Assembly (NCBI GenBank): GCA_027623295.1
Contig: JAQBXR010000004.1
Coordinates: 62,001-126,000 of the forward strand
Direction of reading: 5' to 3'
DNA length: 64,000 nt
Source: Planctomycetota bacterium
Lineage (GTDB): Bacteria > Planctomycetota > UBA1135
The position numbers and the translations under genes are program-made. This document shows positions 6,975 to 14,922 of the stretch, piece after piece. A model generated the notes under the pieces. It saw nothing but the letters and a program-made list of their open reading frames with translations, was not told the origin of the DNA and ran no database searches. Position 1 is the first letter of the stretch. The number at the start of each line of letters is the position of its first letter.

Positions 6975-8159
6975 TTAAGAGAGTTCGAGCTTTTCGGCGC
7001 TTTGAATAGCGTCGAGGGTGAGTTTGTCGAGGTCGAGCACCGCCTCAGCGGCACGGGCCTCTTCTTTCGATGCGAACAGCACCGGGCTGTCCGGTTGGAA
7101 CACGGTACAACAATCCGGTGCAGGTAGGTTGGAAAGATCATAAGTGCCAATCTCTCGCGCGCGGGAAATGGCCTCGATCTTGTCCATGCCGATCAGCGGG
7201 CGCAGAATCGGCAAGGTCGATGCATCTTCAATCGTAGCAATATTTTGCAGCGTTTGGCTTGCCACCTGTCCTAGGCTTTCGCCGGTAATCAAGGCTTTGC
7301 ATCTCCGGCGGCCGGAGAGGCGGCAAGCAATCCTGGTCATGGCGCGTCGGTAAAGCACCGTACGGTAAGCCGGATTGCAGTAGTCGCGAATCGCTTCTTG
7401 GTAGGGGGCGAAGGGGACGATGTGCAGCACCGTGCGTGGTTGCCATTCGTCGAGTTTTTCTGCCAGGCGGATGATCTTTTCGCGCGATTGCGGACCGGTA
7501 TGGGGGAAGGAGTAAAAACTGACGAACTCCATGCGCAAGCCGCGCTTCATGCCCATCCAGGCCGCCACCGGAGAATCGATGCCACCCGACAGCAAAGTCA
7601 TGCCTCGCCCCAGGGTGCCGACGGGTAATCCACCCGGTCCCTGAATGCGTCGCGCAAAAATCAGCGCCTGCTCTTCGCGAATGTCCACCTCGAGCTCCAA
7701 TTCGGCATGCTTGAGATTCACTTCCAAAGAATCGTACTTGGTCATGGCTGCTTCCGCCAAAGTCAGCACCATCTCCCTGCTCCGATAAGGAAAGGATTTA
7801 TTCGAGCGGTTGACGGTCACTCGAAACGGAATTTTGGTTTGGCCTGGAAAATCCTCGGTCAGGGTGCACGCAAGCTGCTCCATAGCCGTTTTGATCATCA
7901 GGTCATGGTCCAAGTAGACCTCCTTCACGGGAGAAACGCTCGTCACCCCAAAAACCTTGGCCGCGCGGTTGACGTGATCTTCCAGTGGAGAATCCGCGTG
8001 CACCAGAATCCGGCCGCGCACCCGCTTGGTTTTCAGGCCCGGCAAAGGTCCCAGAGCGGACACAAGGTTCCTACACAACGCATTCTCGAAAATGTGCCGG
8101 TTGCCGCCTTTGAGGCCCAATTCGCCGTAACGAATGAGCATTGTGGATTTTTCTGTCAT
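6975..8159 (-). CDS. thiI: ThiI, tRNA 4-thiouridine synthase without rhodanese domain
   Basis: 394 residues from the ATG at 8157-8159, chosen because it is preceded by GGGAG and starts the conserved MTEKSTMLIRYGELGLKG; the frame is open 13 codons further but without a ribosome site. The order is ferredoxin-like N-terminus, THUMP domain (about 60-165), then a PP-loop ATPase with LLSGGIDSPVAAW (about 185). ThiI adenylates U8 of tRNA for thiolation and in some species also serves thiazole synthesis. Like Bacillus ThiI it ends after the ATPase domain, so the sulfur-carrying rhodanese domain of the enteric protein is absent and a separate cysteine desulfurase must supply sulfur. It is divergent from tRNA-Val. 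Confidence 0.93.
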   Translation of the reverse strand: MTEKSTMLIRYGELGLKGGNRHIFENALCRNLVSALGPLPGLKTKRVRGRILVHADSPLEDHVNRAAKVFGVTSVSPVKEVYLDHDLMIKTAMEQLACTLTEDFPGQTKIPFRVTVNRSNKSFPYRSREMVLTLAEAAMTKYDSLEVNLKHAELELEVDIREEQALIFARRIQGPGGLPVGTLGRGMTLLSGGIDSPVAAWMGMKRGLRMEFVSFYSFPHTGPQSREKIIRLAEKLDEWQPRTVLHIVPFAPYQEAIRDYCNPAYRTVLYRRAMTRIACRLSGRRRCKALITGESLGQVASQTLQNIATIEDASTLPILRPLIGMDKIEAISRAREIGTYDLSNLPAPDCCTVFQPDSPVLFASKEEARAAEAVLDLDKLTLDAIQSAEKLELS

Positions 8160-8196
8160 GGTTCTCCCTGGTAGGGCTTCCCCTATGGGGCCCAAC

Positions 8197-8206
8197 ATTC
8201 TAGAAT
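8197..8206. promoter_or_regulatory. Palindromic double -10 element between thiI and tRNA-Val
   Basis: ATTCTAGAAT is a perfect palindrome, so TAGAAT can be read on both strands. On the + strand it ends 10 bases before tRNA-Val; on the - strand it lies about 37 bases before thiI. It could serve two divergent promoters. No matching -35 is evident. Confidence 0.5.
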
Positions 8207-8216
8207 CTGTGGCTTC

Positions 8217-8293
8217 GGGCGTTTAGCTCAGTTGGCTAGAGCACCTCGTTTACACCGAGGGGGTCGGGGGTTCGAGCCCCTCAACGCCCACCA
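8217..8293 (+). tRNA. tRNA-Val (anticodon TAC), CCA encoded
   Basis: Acceptor gggcgtt pairs with aacgccc. The D arm contains agctcagttggctagagc, the anticodon stem is cctcg/cgagg around ttTACac (anticodon 8251-8253), the T arm is tcggggg with ttcgagc, the discriminator is A, and CCA (8291-8293) is encoded. Confidence 0.95.
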
Positions 8294-8396
8294 TTTCCCT
8301 CTGCGAGATGGTTATTCCCGAAAATTGACGTTAGGGAATCGCGCAGGAATCGCGATTTTTGCTACCAATCCTCGGATCCTGGACGAAAATACTGCG

Positions 8397-10763
8397 ATGA
8401 GCGCCCTTCTACTCTGGTCTGCCCTGCTTCTTCCACAGTTCGGATCGGACCAAGGGAGTGCTGAGATTACTGCTGCTTTTGCCGTAGATGCCGTTGCATC
8501 CGGTGAAACGGCAGAGTTACACGTCAATATCGACGTCACCCCTGGCTGGCATGTCTACCACCCAGATCAGGACCCTGCGAACGGCATCCCGATCACGGTC
8601 GATGTTTCGACGACCGGCCTGGTTTCCACTGGGCGCCTGATTTCCATGCAGGAGCCGGAGGTGCATGAGCTGACTGCCGGGACCTTCCACGCCACCTATC
8701 TGTGGCTGTCAGGCAATTCGGAGTTGGTTCTCCCGGTAACGTTGAGCGGCGACCTGGGCACGCGCGAGATCAAGGTCACCGTCAACTATCAGATCTGCGA
8801 CGAAAACGTCTGTCTGCAGCCGATGAGTCAGGATTTCTCGCTCTCGATGGACGTCACCGCGGCAGTGCTGACTGAGCAGGGCGTCAAGGAATCGGGCGAC
8901 GGAAGTACGGTCGATGAGATCCAAGAAAACGAAGTCCCTGAGTTCGAGTTAGATAGAGAAGACGTCGTCTTTGACAAAGTTAAGATCGATTTTGAGCTAG
9001 ATGGCAACGTAGCGGAAGGCGAAACCGTAAATGTCATCGTGAAGCTAGAAGTCGTGCCCGGCTGGCACGTTTATGACCCGAAGCAAGATCCCCTGTTAGG
9101 GATTCCCGTCACTGCCATCGTGTACGGCGAAGGCTTAGTCATGGTGGAGCCGTTAACCACGGACGTTGCTCCTGAAAGCCACATCACCCGTTTTGGCGGC
9201 GGTGTGCAGCAGTATTGGTGGCAAAGCGGCAAATTGGAGTTTCGCGGCAAGTTGCGTTTCGAGGGCCCGATTCCAAGCGATGCCAAACTGCGTCTGCTGT
9301 GGCAAACCTGTAACGAGGATTCTTGTCTGATGCCAGAGCAGAAGACCTACTCCCTGGCTGAGTACGCCACAGTAGTTGGAACTGGCAGAGACGCCGATGC
9401 TGCCGGAGTCATCTCTGGACTGCCCGCGGGCTTCTGGAAGTTCATGCTGGCCGCGATTACCGCAGGCTTGCTGACCTTGCTCACCCCATGTGTGTTCCCG
9501 ATGATCCCGGTGACCATCAGTTACTTCACTAAGCGCGCGGAAACTGGGAAAGGCACCCCGATGGGCAATGCTGTGGCTTATGCCTGCGGCATCATTTTCA
9601 CCTTCGCTGGCATTGGAGTGGGCGCCGCGTTGGCCTTAGGCGCTACCGGAGCCAACGCGATTGGTTCCAACCCATGGGTCAACGCCGCCATCGGCATCCT
9701 GTTTGTGGTCATGGCTTTGTCCCTTTTGGGCTTCTTCGAAATCCAGGCGCCTCGCTTTTTGCAGAACTTTGCCTCCAAAACGCAAAGTCAGGGGCAAGCC
9801 AAGGCCGGGTACTTGCCAGTCTTCATGATGGCGATTGCTTTCAGCATTACCGCCTTCACCTGCACCGTGGGTTTTGTGGGATTGGTGTTTGCAGCTGGCC
9901 TGCAACTTGGGGTTGGCTATCTGGTCGGAGGCATGTTCGTTTACGGTTTGGTGTTCGCACTACCGTTCTTCTTCCTCGCATTGTTGCCAGCGCGTTTGCA
10001 GAAAATGCCGTCGGCCGGCGGATGGATGAACACGGTGAAAGTTTGTGCCGGTTTCGTTGAACTGCTTGCAGCGATTAAGTTTTTCTCCAACACCGACCTT
10101 GTTTGGGAACTCGAAATTCTGACTTGGCCAATCGTGTTGGCAGCCTCGACCATCATCATGCTGCTTTGGGGTGCGTACATGCTCGGCCTTTACAAGCTGC
10201 CGTATGACTACGAGAAGCCAAAGCCTGGTGGACGTCGCAAAGTGTTTGGTGCTCTCATTGTTCTCACTGGACTTTGGTTGTCGCCTGCTATTTTCAACCG
10301 GGAGTACAACCTTGGTGGTTTGGTGGCTTACCTGCCGCCGCCGACTTACGGCTTTTACGAGTTCAATGAGGAGACTGGTCTGATTGTGGGTCCAGCCTCG
10401 TTGGAGTGGTATGAGAACTATGACCTCGCTTTCAAGGTCGCCAATGACACCGGCATGCCGCTATTCATTGACTTCACCGGCGTGACTTGTGTGAACTGTC
10501 GTCTCATGGAGTTCGGCGTGTTCCCCGATGATGAGGTGCGTCCTAAACTCGAGCTGTTCACCCGTGTGGAGCTGTGGGTGGACAAAGAACCGCAGTACGG
10601 CAAAATGCAAGCAGAGCGCTACGGACGCGTTTCGCAGCCCTATTACGTACTTTTGGACCCGCGGACCGATACCGTCTTGGCCACTTACGATGGCTTCGAT
10701 CCGGACCCATCCAAGTTCGCCGAGTTCTTGCAGAAGGGCCTCGACGCTTACGCCGCAAAGTAA
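8397..10763 (+). CDS. dsbD: DsbD-type thiol:disulfide interchange protein with two N-terminal sensor domains
   Basis: 788 residues from ATG 8397 (the frame is open further upstream but overlaps tRNA-Val). After a signal peptide there are two similar DsbD N-terminal-type domains: residues 20-152 with 'TPGWHVYHP' and C134/C139, and 195-322 with 'VPGWHVYDP' and C305/C310. A membrane part of about eight helices follows (345-640), with the conserved 'LLTPCVFPMIPVTISYF' and 'FTCTVGFVG' cysteines, then a thioredoxin-like domain with CVNC (698-701; CVAC in E. coli). The family carries electrons from cytoplasmic thioredoxin to periplasmic thiol proteins. Ordinary DsbD has one N-terminal domain; duplication may widen the range of partners. 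dapF starts two bases after the stop. Confidence 0.93.
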   Translation: MSALLLWSALLLPQFGSDQGSAEITAAFAVDAVASGETAELHVNIDVTPGWHVYHPDQDPANGIPITVDVSTTGLVSTGRLISMQEPEVHELTAGTFHATYLWLSGNSELVLPVTLSGDLGTREIKVTVNYQICDENVCLQPMSQDFSLSMDVTAAVLTEQGVKESGDGSTVDEIQENEVPEFELDREDVVFDKVKIDFELDGNVAEGETVNVIVKLEVVPGWHVYDPKQDPLLGIPVTAIVYGEGLVMVEPLTTDVAPESHITRFGGGVQQYWWQSGKLEFRGKLRFEGPIPSDAKLRLLWQTCNEDSCLMPEQKTYSLAEYATVVGTGRDADAAGVISGLPAGFWKFMLAAITAGLLTLLTPCVFPMIPVTISYFTKRAETGKGTPMGNAVAYACGIIFTFAGIGVGAALALGATGANAIGSNPWVNAAIGILFVVMALSLLGFFEIQAPRFLQNFASKTQSQGQAKAGYLPVFMMAIAFSITAFTCTVGFVGLVFAAGLQLGVGYLVGGMFVYGLVFALPFFFLALLPARLQKMPSAGGWMNTVKVCAGFVELLAAIKFFSNTDLVWELEILTWPIVLAASTIIMLLWGAYMLGLYKLPYDYEKPKPGGRRKVFGALIVLTGLWLSPAIFNREYNLGGLVAYLPPPTYGFYEFNEETGLIVGPASLEWYENYDLAFKVANDTGMPLFIDFTGVTCVNCRLMEFGVFPDDEVRPKLELFTRVELWVDKEPQYGKMQAERYGRVSQPYYVLLDPRTDTVLATYDGFDPDPSKFAEFLQKGLDAYAAK

Positions 10764-10765
10764 TC

Positions 10766-11569
10766 ATGTTGCAGCTTTACCCTGGCGATGGATGCGGCAA
10801 CCGTTTCCTTCTCGTTAGGGAATCCGAAGCCTTGGCAGCGGGGGAGGCTCCGGTCTCGCTTGCGCAACGTTTGTGTGGTGGAACTTACGATGGCTTGTTA
10901 GTCCTCGGCCCGAGCACCTCAGGTGCGTTGGCGGTGCAGATTTTGAACCCCGATGGTACCGATGGTGGCGCTTGCTTAAATGGTTTGCGCGTTGTTGCAT
11001 GTTTTACTGCAGCCGACCGCGGACGTTTGCGAATGGCTGGACGTGTGGTGAATTGGCGCCGGGTTGCCAGTGGTTTTGAATTGCACCTGCCCAATGTTCT
11101 CGCTGATTTAGAAGTTGAAGATTTCACTTTGCCCGATGGTCGGGCGGGTTTTGCGGTTTCGTTTTGGAACCCGCATGCCGTTTTCGCTTTCGATCCTGAG
11201 GCAGAGGCGTGTTCCTTGCGCGATTTTGATTTGGAAAGTTTTGCTGCTGCGGTGCGGCATAACGCAAAGCGCTTTCCGAATGGGGTGAATGTGGAAGTCG
11301 TGGAAGGCTTAGGGCGCAGTGATGGAATGCAGATGCGCGTTTCTGAGCGCGGCGTGGGGGAGACGGCGGCCTGCGGCAGTGGTGCGCTTGCGGTTGCCAG
11401 CACGGCCTGGTTCGGCGGCGCTGGGGCGCGAATTAGTCTTGGCATGGCTGGAGGGCGGCTGGAAATAGAGCGCGCCACAGACGGCTCTGTACGCCTGCGC
11501 GGGGCGGCTGGGACCGGTCCCGGCAAGAGCCTTGCCGAGCTTCTTCGGGGCGAGTGTAAAGGACTTTAA
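10766..11569 (+). CDS. dapF: Diaminopimelate epimerase-like protein
   Basis: 267 residues from ATG 10766. It has the two-lobed DapF layout with both catalytic cysteines: 'PDGTDGGACLNGLRVVAC' in the first lobe and 'GETAACGSGALAVAS' in the second. DapF converts LL- to meso-diaminopimelate for lysine and peptidoglycan. Several usually fixed residues differ: the N-terminal GNDF is GNRF, and the CGNG after the first active-site cysteine is CLNG. It is thus a divergent DapF or a relative of the PhzF/DapF superfamily with another substrate. No Shine-Dalgarno is seen; the start lies two bases after the dsbD stop, so translation is probably coupled. Confidence 0.82.
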   Translation: MLQLYPGDGCGNRFLLVRESEALAAGEAPVSLAQRLCGGTYDGLLVLGPSTSGALAVQILNPDGTDGGACLNGLRVVACFTAADRGRLRMAGRVVNWRRVASGFELHLPNVLADLEVEDFTLPDGRAGFAVSFWNPHAVFAFDPEAEACSLRDFDLESFAAAVRHNAKRFPNGVNVEVVEGLGRSDGMQMRVSERGVGETAACGSGALAVASTAWFGGAGARISLGMAGGRLEIERATDGSVRLRGAAGTGPGKSLAELLRGECKGL

Positions 11570-11575
11570 TATAGT

Positions 11576-11595
11576 CACTTAGGTCTGCCTAAGTG
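11576..11595. terminator. Small hairpin after dapF
   Basis: cacttagg-tctg-cctaagtg is a perfect 8-bp stem with a four-base loop just after the dapF stop. There is no T run, so its strength as a terminator is uncertain. A further 6-bp repeat gtccgg/ccggac (11646-11664) lies just before the gyrA start. Confidence 0.45.
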
Positions 11596-11672
11596 GAGAA
11601 TTAAAGCTTCCAAGAAGGGGCCGGAAATGGTGCAATATAACCTCTGTCCGGCTCCCCCCCGGACCTTAGCCT

Positions 11673-14144
11673 ATGGTCGACGAAACAGCCCCTGTACTCC
11701 AGCCGATTCCGGACACAGTGATCGAGAAAGAGATGTGTGAGAGTTATCTCACGTATGCCCTTTCTGTAATCCATGACCGGGCTTTGCCAGATGTGCGCGA
11801 TGGATTGAAACCATCGCAACGCCGCATTCTTGTGGCAATGAATGACCTGCACTTGCGCCCCGGTGCGAAGTACAGAAAGTGCGCAAAGATTGCGGGTGAT
11901 ACGTCGGGTAACTACCACCCGCACGGTGAATCGGTGATTTATCCAACGCTGGTGCGCATGGCCCAGCCGTTCCGTTTGCGTCACTGTTTGGTAGACGGGC
12001 AAGGCAACTTTGGTTCTATCGACGGCGACCCACCGGCTGCTATGCGATACACCGAAGCCAAGATGACCGGTCCAGCTGAAGAAATGCTGATCGACTTGGA
12101 CAAGGACACTGCCGACCTCAAGTCGAACTATGATGAAACTCGTATGGAGCCAACCGTGCTCCCGGGCAAGTTCCCAAACTTGTTGGTGAATGGTTCGGAA
12201 GGCATCGCAGTGGGTATGTCCACCGCATTGCCGCCGCACAACTTGTTGGAAGTGCTGAATGCAATCCGTCACCTTCTGGATAACCCAGAGTGCAAGGTGC
12301 AGGACCTCATGCAAATCGTTACCGGGCCTGACTTCCCAACCGGCGGCATCATTTGCGGTCGTAGTGGAATCGCAGAGGCCTACATGACGGGTCGCGGCAA
12401 AGTCACGCTGCGCGCCAAAATGCACCTCGAAGAATCTGATGGACGCGGGCGCGATAGCCTGGTCATTACCGAGATTCCTTACGAACGTGAGAAGGCAGCC
12501 ATCATTGAGAAAATTGCTGCAGAGGTCAAGAACGAGCGCATTGAGGGGATTCATGACATTCGCGATGAATCTTCACGCGAAGGCATGCGCTTGGTTATTG
12601 AACTGCGCAAAGATGGCGACCCAGTGGTGGTGGAGAACCTGTTGTATAAGCACAGCAGTCTTCAGATTACCTATGCCATCCGCAACACGGCCCTGATTGA
12701 GGGCCAGCCGCGTACCTTGAACTTGAAGGAGTTGGTCGGGGCTTACCGAGACCACCGCTTCGATGTCATCCGTCGCCGCACACGCTTCTTGCTGAATAAA
12801 GCAGAGCATCGCCTGCACATTCTCGAAGGGTTGATGATTGCGATTCAAGCCATCGATGAGGTGGTGGAGATTATCAAGGCATCGGCGGATACGCAGATTG
12901 CGCGCCAAACCTTGGAGGCAACGTTTAACCTCACGCCGATTCAGTCGCAGGCGATTGTCGACATGCGCCTCGGTCGTTTGACTGGCTTGGAGGTCGAGAA
13001 GCTGCAGAAAGAGATCGATGACCTCAAGATTGACATCGCTTGGTTCCGCCGCATCCTGGCGGAGGACGAGTTGGTGTTCAACATCATCCGCGAAGATTTG
13101 GATGATCTCGAGCAGAAGTATGCCGAGCCACGTCGCACCGAAATTGGTGAAGGTGTGCAGGACTTCTTGACCGAGGACCTCATCACCGAGGAGACCATGG
13201 CGGTTACCGTGAGTAGTCATGGTTACGTCAAGCGGACTTCGGTAGATACTTACCGCGCCCAATCGCGCGGTGGACGTGGTATTGCTGGCGGCAAGGCAAA
13301 GGACGGCGATGTCCTTTCGCACTTGTTCGTGTGCAGCACTCACGATTACCTGCTCGTCATTACCGACCGCGGACGTTTGTACTGGCTCAAGGTTTACCGC
13401 CTACCGGAGCAGGAGCGCACCGCGAAGGGACGTTCCATTCGTAACCTCATCGAAGGCATTCAGCCAGATGAGGAAATCCGTTCCATCCTCTCTACCCGCA
13501 ACTTCGACGAAAGCGATTACCTGCTCTTCGCTACGGAGAAAGGCAAGGTGAAGAAGACTGAACTCAAGGCTTACTCGAACGTGCGTAGCGCCGGCATCAT
13601 TGCGATCAAGCTTGAAGAAGGCGATCGCTTGATTGGCACCCGCTTAGTTTCGAAGGGCAGTGAGGTCATGCTCGCCACCGCTGGTGGCCAGGTCGTGCGC
13701 TTCCGCGAGGACGATGCACGTGCCATGGGCCGCAATGCTGCTGGCGTCAAAGGTGCTTCGCTGCGTGGGGACGACCAAGTGGTGGACCTCATCACCGGAG
13801 CCGAAGATGAGTATCTACTGCTCGTCTGTGAAAACGGTCACGGCAAGCAAACCCGCATTGGTGAGTTCCGTCTCACCAAACGCGGCTCGCAAGGTGTGGT
13901 TGGCATCAAGACCAACGAACGCAACGGCCTGGTGGTCAATGCGCGTAACGCCAGTCGCTGCGATGAAGTGATCTTCTCAACCACCGGCGGCATGTTAGTC
14001 CGCACCAAGATTGATGAGATTTCTAAGCAAGGCCGCGCCACCCAAGGTGTGCGCTTGGTCAATCTCAAGTCTGGCGACAAGATTGCCAGCCTTGCCGTCA
14101 TCCCTCGTGAAGACGAGAGTGATTCTTCGGAAGACGCGGAGTAA
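11673..14144 (+). CDS. gyrA: DNA gyrase subunit A
   Basis: 823 residues. The winged-helix and tower region contains the catalytic tyrosine in AAMRYTEAK (Tyr126), followed by the beta-propeller C-terminal domain with a GyrA box of form QSRGGRG (about 531-537), which marks gyrase rather than topoisomerase IV, and ends in an acidic tail. The enzyme introduces negative supercoils with GyrB, which is not in the window. In the quinolone-resistance region the sequence is HPHGESVIYPT: the serine equal to E. coli Ser83 is present, but the Asp87 position is proline and Asp82 is glutamate. No ribosome site is seen before the ATG; a C-rich inverted repeat ends eight bases upstream. Confidence 0.97.
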   Translation: MVDETAPVLQPIPDTVIEKEMCESYLTYALSVIHDRALPDVRDGLKPSQRRILVAMNDLHLRPGAKYRKCAKIAGDTSGNYHPHGESVIYPTLVRMAQPFRLRHCLVDGQGNFGSIDGDPPAAMRYTEAKMTGPAEEMLIDLDKDTADLKSNYDETRMEPTVLPGKFPNLLVNGSEGIAVGMSTALPPHNLLEVLNAIRHLLDNPECKVQDLMQIVTGPDFPTGGIICGRSGIAEAYMTGRGKVTLRAKMHLEESDGRGRDSLVITEIPYEREKAAIIEKIAAEVKNERIEGIHDIRDESSREGMRLVIELRKDGDPVVVENLLYKHSSLQITYAIRNTALIEGQPRTLNLKELVGAYRDHRFDVIRRRTRFLLNKAEHRLHILEGLMIAIQAIDEVVEIIKASADTQIARQTLEATFNLTPIQSQAIVDMRLGRLTGLEVEKLQKEIDDLKIDIAWFRRILAEDELVFNIIREDLDDLEQKYAEPRRTEIGEGVQDFLTEDLITEETMAVTVSSHGYVKRTSVDTYRAQSRGGRGIAGGKAKDGDVLSHLFVCSTHDYLLVITDRGRLYWLKVYRLPEQERTAKGRSIRNLIEGIQPDEEIRSILSTRNFDESDYLLFATEKGKVKKTELKAYSNVRSAGIIAIKLEEGDRLIGTRLVSKGSEVMLATAGGQVVRFREDDARAMGRNAAGVKGASLRGDDQVVDLITGAEDEYLLLVCENGHGKQTRIGEFRLTKRGSQGVVGIKTNERNGLVVNARNASRCDEVIFSTTGGMLVRTKIDEISKQGRATQGVRLVNLKSGDKIASLAVIPREDESDSSEDAE

Positions 14145-14155
14145 GGGAGAAAAGC

Positions 14156-14632
14156 ATGCTGCAAAAACTCAACGATGAAATTAAACAGGCCATGCGCGAC
14201 AAAGCAAAGTTGCGCTTGCAGACTTTGCGTTCGATCCTGAACGACTTCAAAAACGGAGGCATTGAGAAGAAGGGCGCGAAAGGCCTGACCGAAGAAGTAG
14301 CCTCGCCGGCGGAGTACTTGGAGGAAGCGGAAATGGTCAAAATCATTCAGAGTGCCGCCAAGCGTCGCCGCGAATCTGCAGAACAGTACATTGCTGGCCA
14401 CCGCCCCGAACTTGCGGCTAAGGAAGAAGAAGAGCTCGTCATTCTGGAGGAGTTCTTGCCTGCCGCGATGAGTGAAGATGAACTCAAAGGCATCGTTGAG
14501 GCTGCCATCGCCGAGGTTGGTGCTAGCTCCATGGCGGACATGGGTAAGGTCATGAAAGTCGTGCAAGGCAAGGTCGCTGGCGGTGCCGATGGTGGTGTCA
14601 TCTCCACAATCGTGCGGGGGATGCTCGGATGA
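14156..14632 (+). CDS. yqeY: GatB/YqeY domain protein
   Basis: 158 residues, starting MLQKLNDEIKQAMRDKAKLR with a good ribosome site (gggaga). The sequence shows the complete YqeY fold: an N-terminal helical part with 'RLQTLRSILNDF', then the 'AAKRRRESAEQY' segment, and a C-terminal part with 'EEFLPAAMSEDEL' and 'DMGKVMKVV'. It resembles the tail domain of the GatB amidotransferase subunit and may bind tRNA; its precise role is not established. It follows gyrA by 11 bases and overlaps the next gene by four bases (ATGA), so the three form an operon. Confidence 0.93.
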   Translation: MLQKLNDEIKQAMRDKAKLRLQTLRSILNDFKNGGIEKKGAKGLTEEVASPAEYLEEAEMVKIIQSAAKRRRESAEQYIAGHRPELAAKEEEELVILEEFLPAAMSEDELKGIVEAAIAEVGASSMADMGKVMKVVQGKVAGGADGGVISTIVRGMLG

Positions 14633-14904
14633 GTGAGCCCGTAAAAGTCACATTCAAGGCTCGGTACATTGCTTACGGCATTTTGTACCTGGCTTTCGTT
14701 ACTGGAATCTCTATGTTGACCATTGAGAAAGCGTTCAGCCGCTCGCAAGAGTTAGCGAACTACCAGATCGATAAGACGCGCCGCTTTATGGGCGAGGAAA
14801 AAGCTCAAGAAATGTCTGACTACATTCATGGCAAGAACCAGAATGTGGAAGAGGCTCCGGCACAGGATGCAGAAGCCTCGGTTGAGTCAGAAGTCGAGGA
14901 GTAA
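14629..14904 (+). CDS. Small single-helix membrane protein, function unknown
   Basis: 91 residues. The positively charged start MSEPVKVTFKARY is followed by one hydrophobic helix (about 13-32, YIAYGILYLAFVTGISML), then a charged cytoplasmic or periplasmic tail ending in a strongly acidic stretch (EEAPAQDAEASVESEVEE). Its ATG overlaps the yqeY stop (ATGA), which supports translation as the last gene of the gyrA operon. I do not recognise a family. It ends 18 bases before the stop of the convergent transporter gene. Confidence 0.75.
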   Translation: MSEPVKVTFKARYIAYGILYLAFVTGISMLTIEKAFSRSQELANYQIDKTRRFMGEEKAQEMSDYIHGKNQNVEEAPAQDAEASVESEVEE

Positions 14905-14922
14905 ACCTCTTCGCGTGGCTGC

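Noticed and set aside
10574-10765. 64-codon N-terminal extension of dapF
   Set aside because: It overlaps the end of dsbD, is rich in arginine as expected of a shifted frame, and the conserved protein starts at the ATG at 10766.
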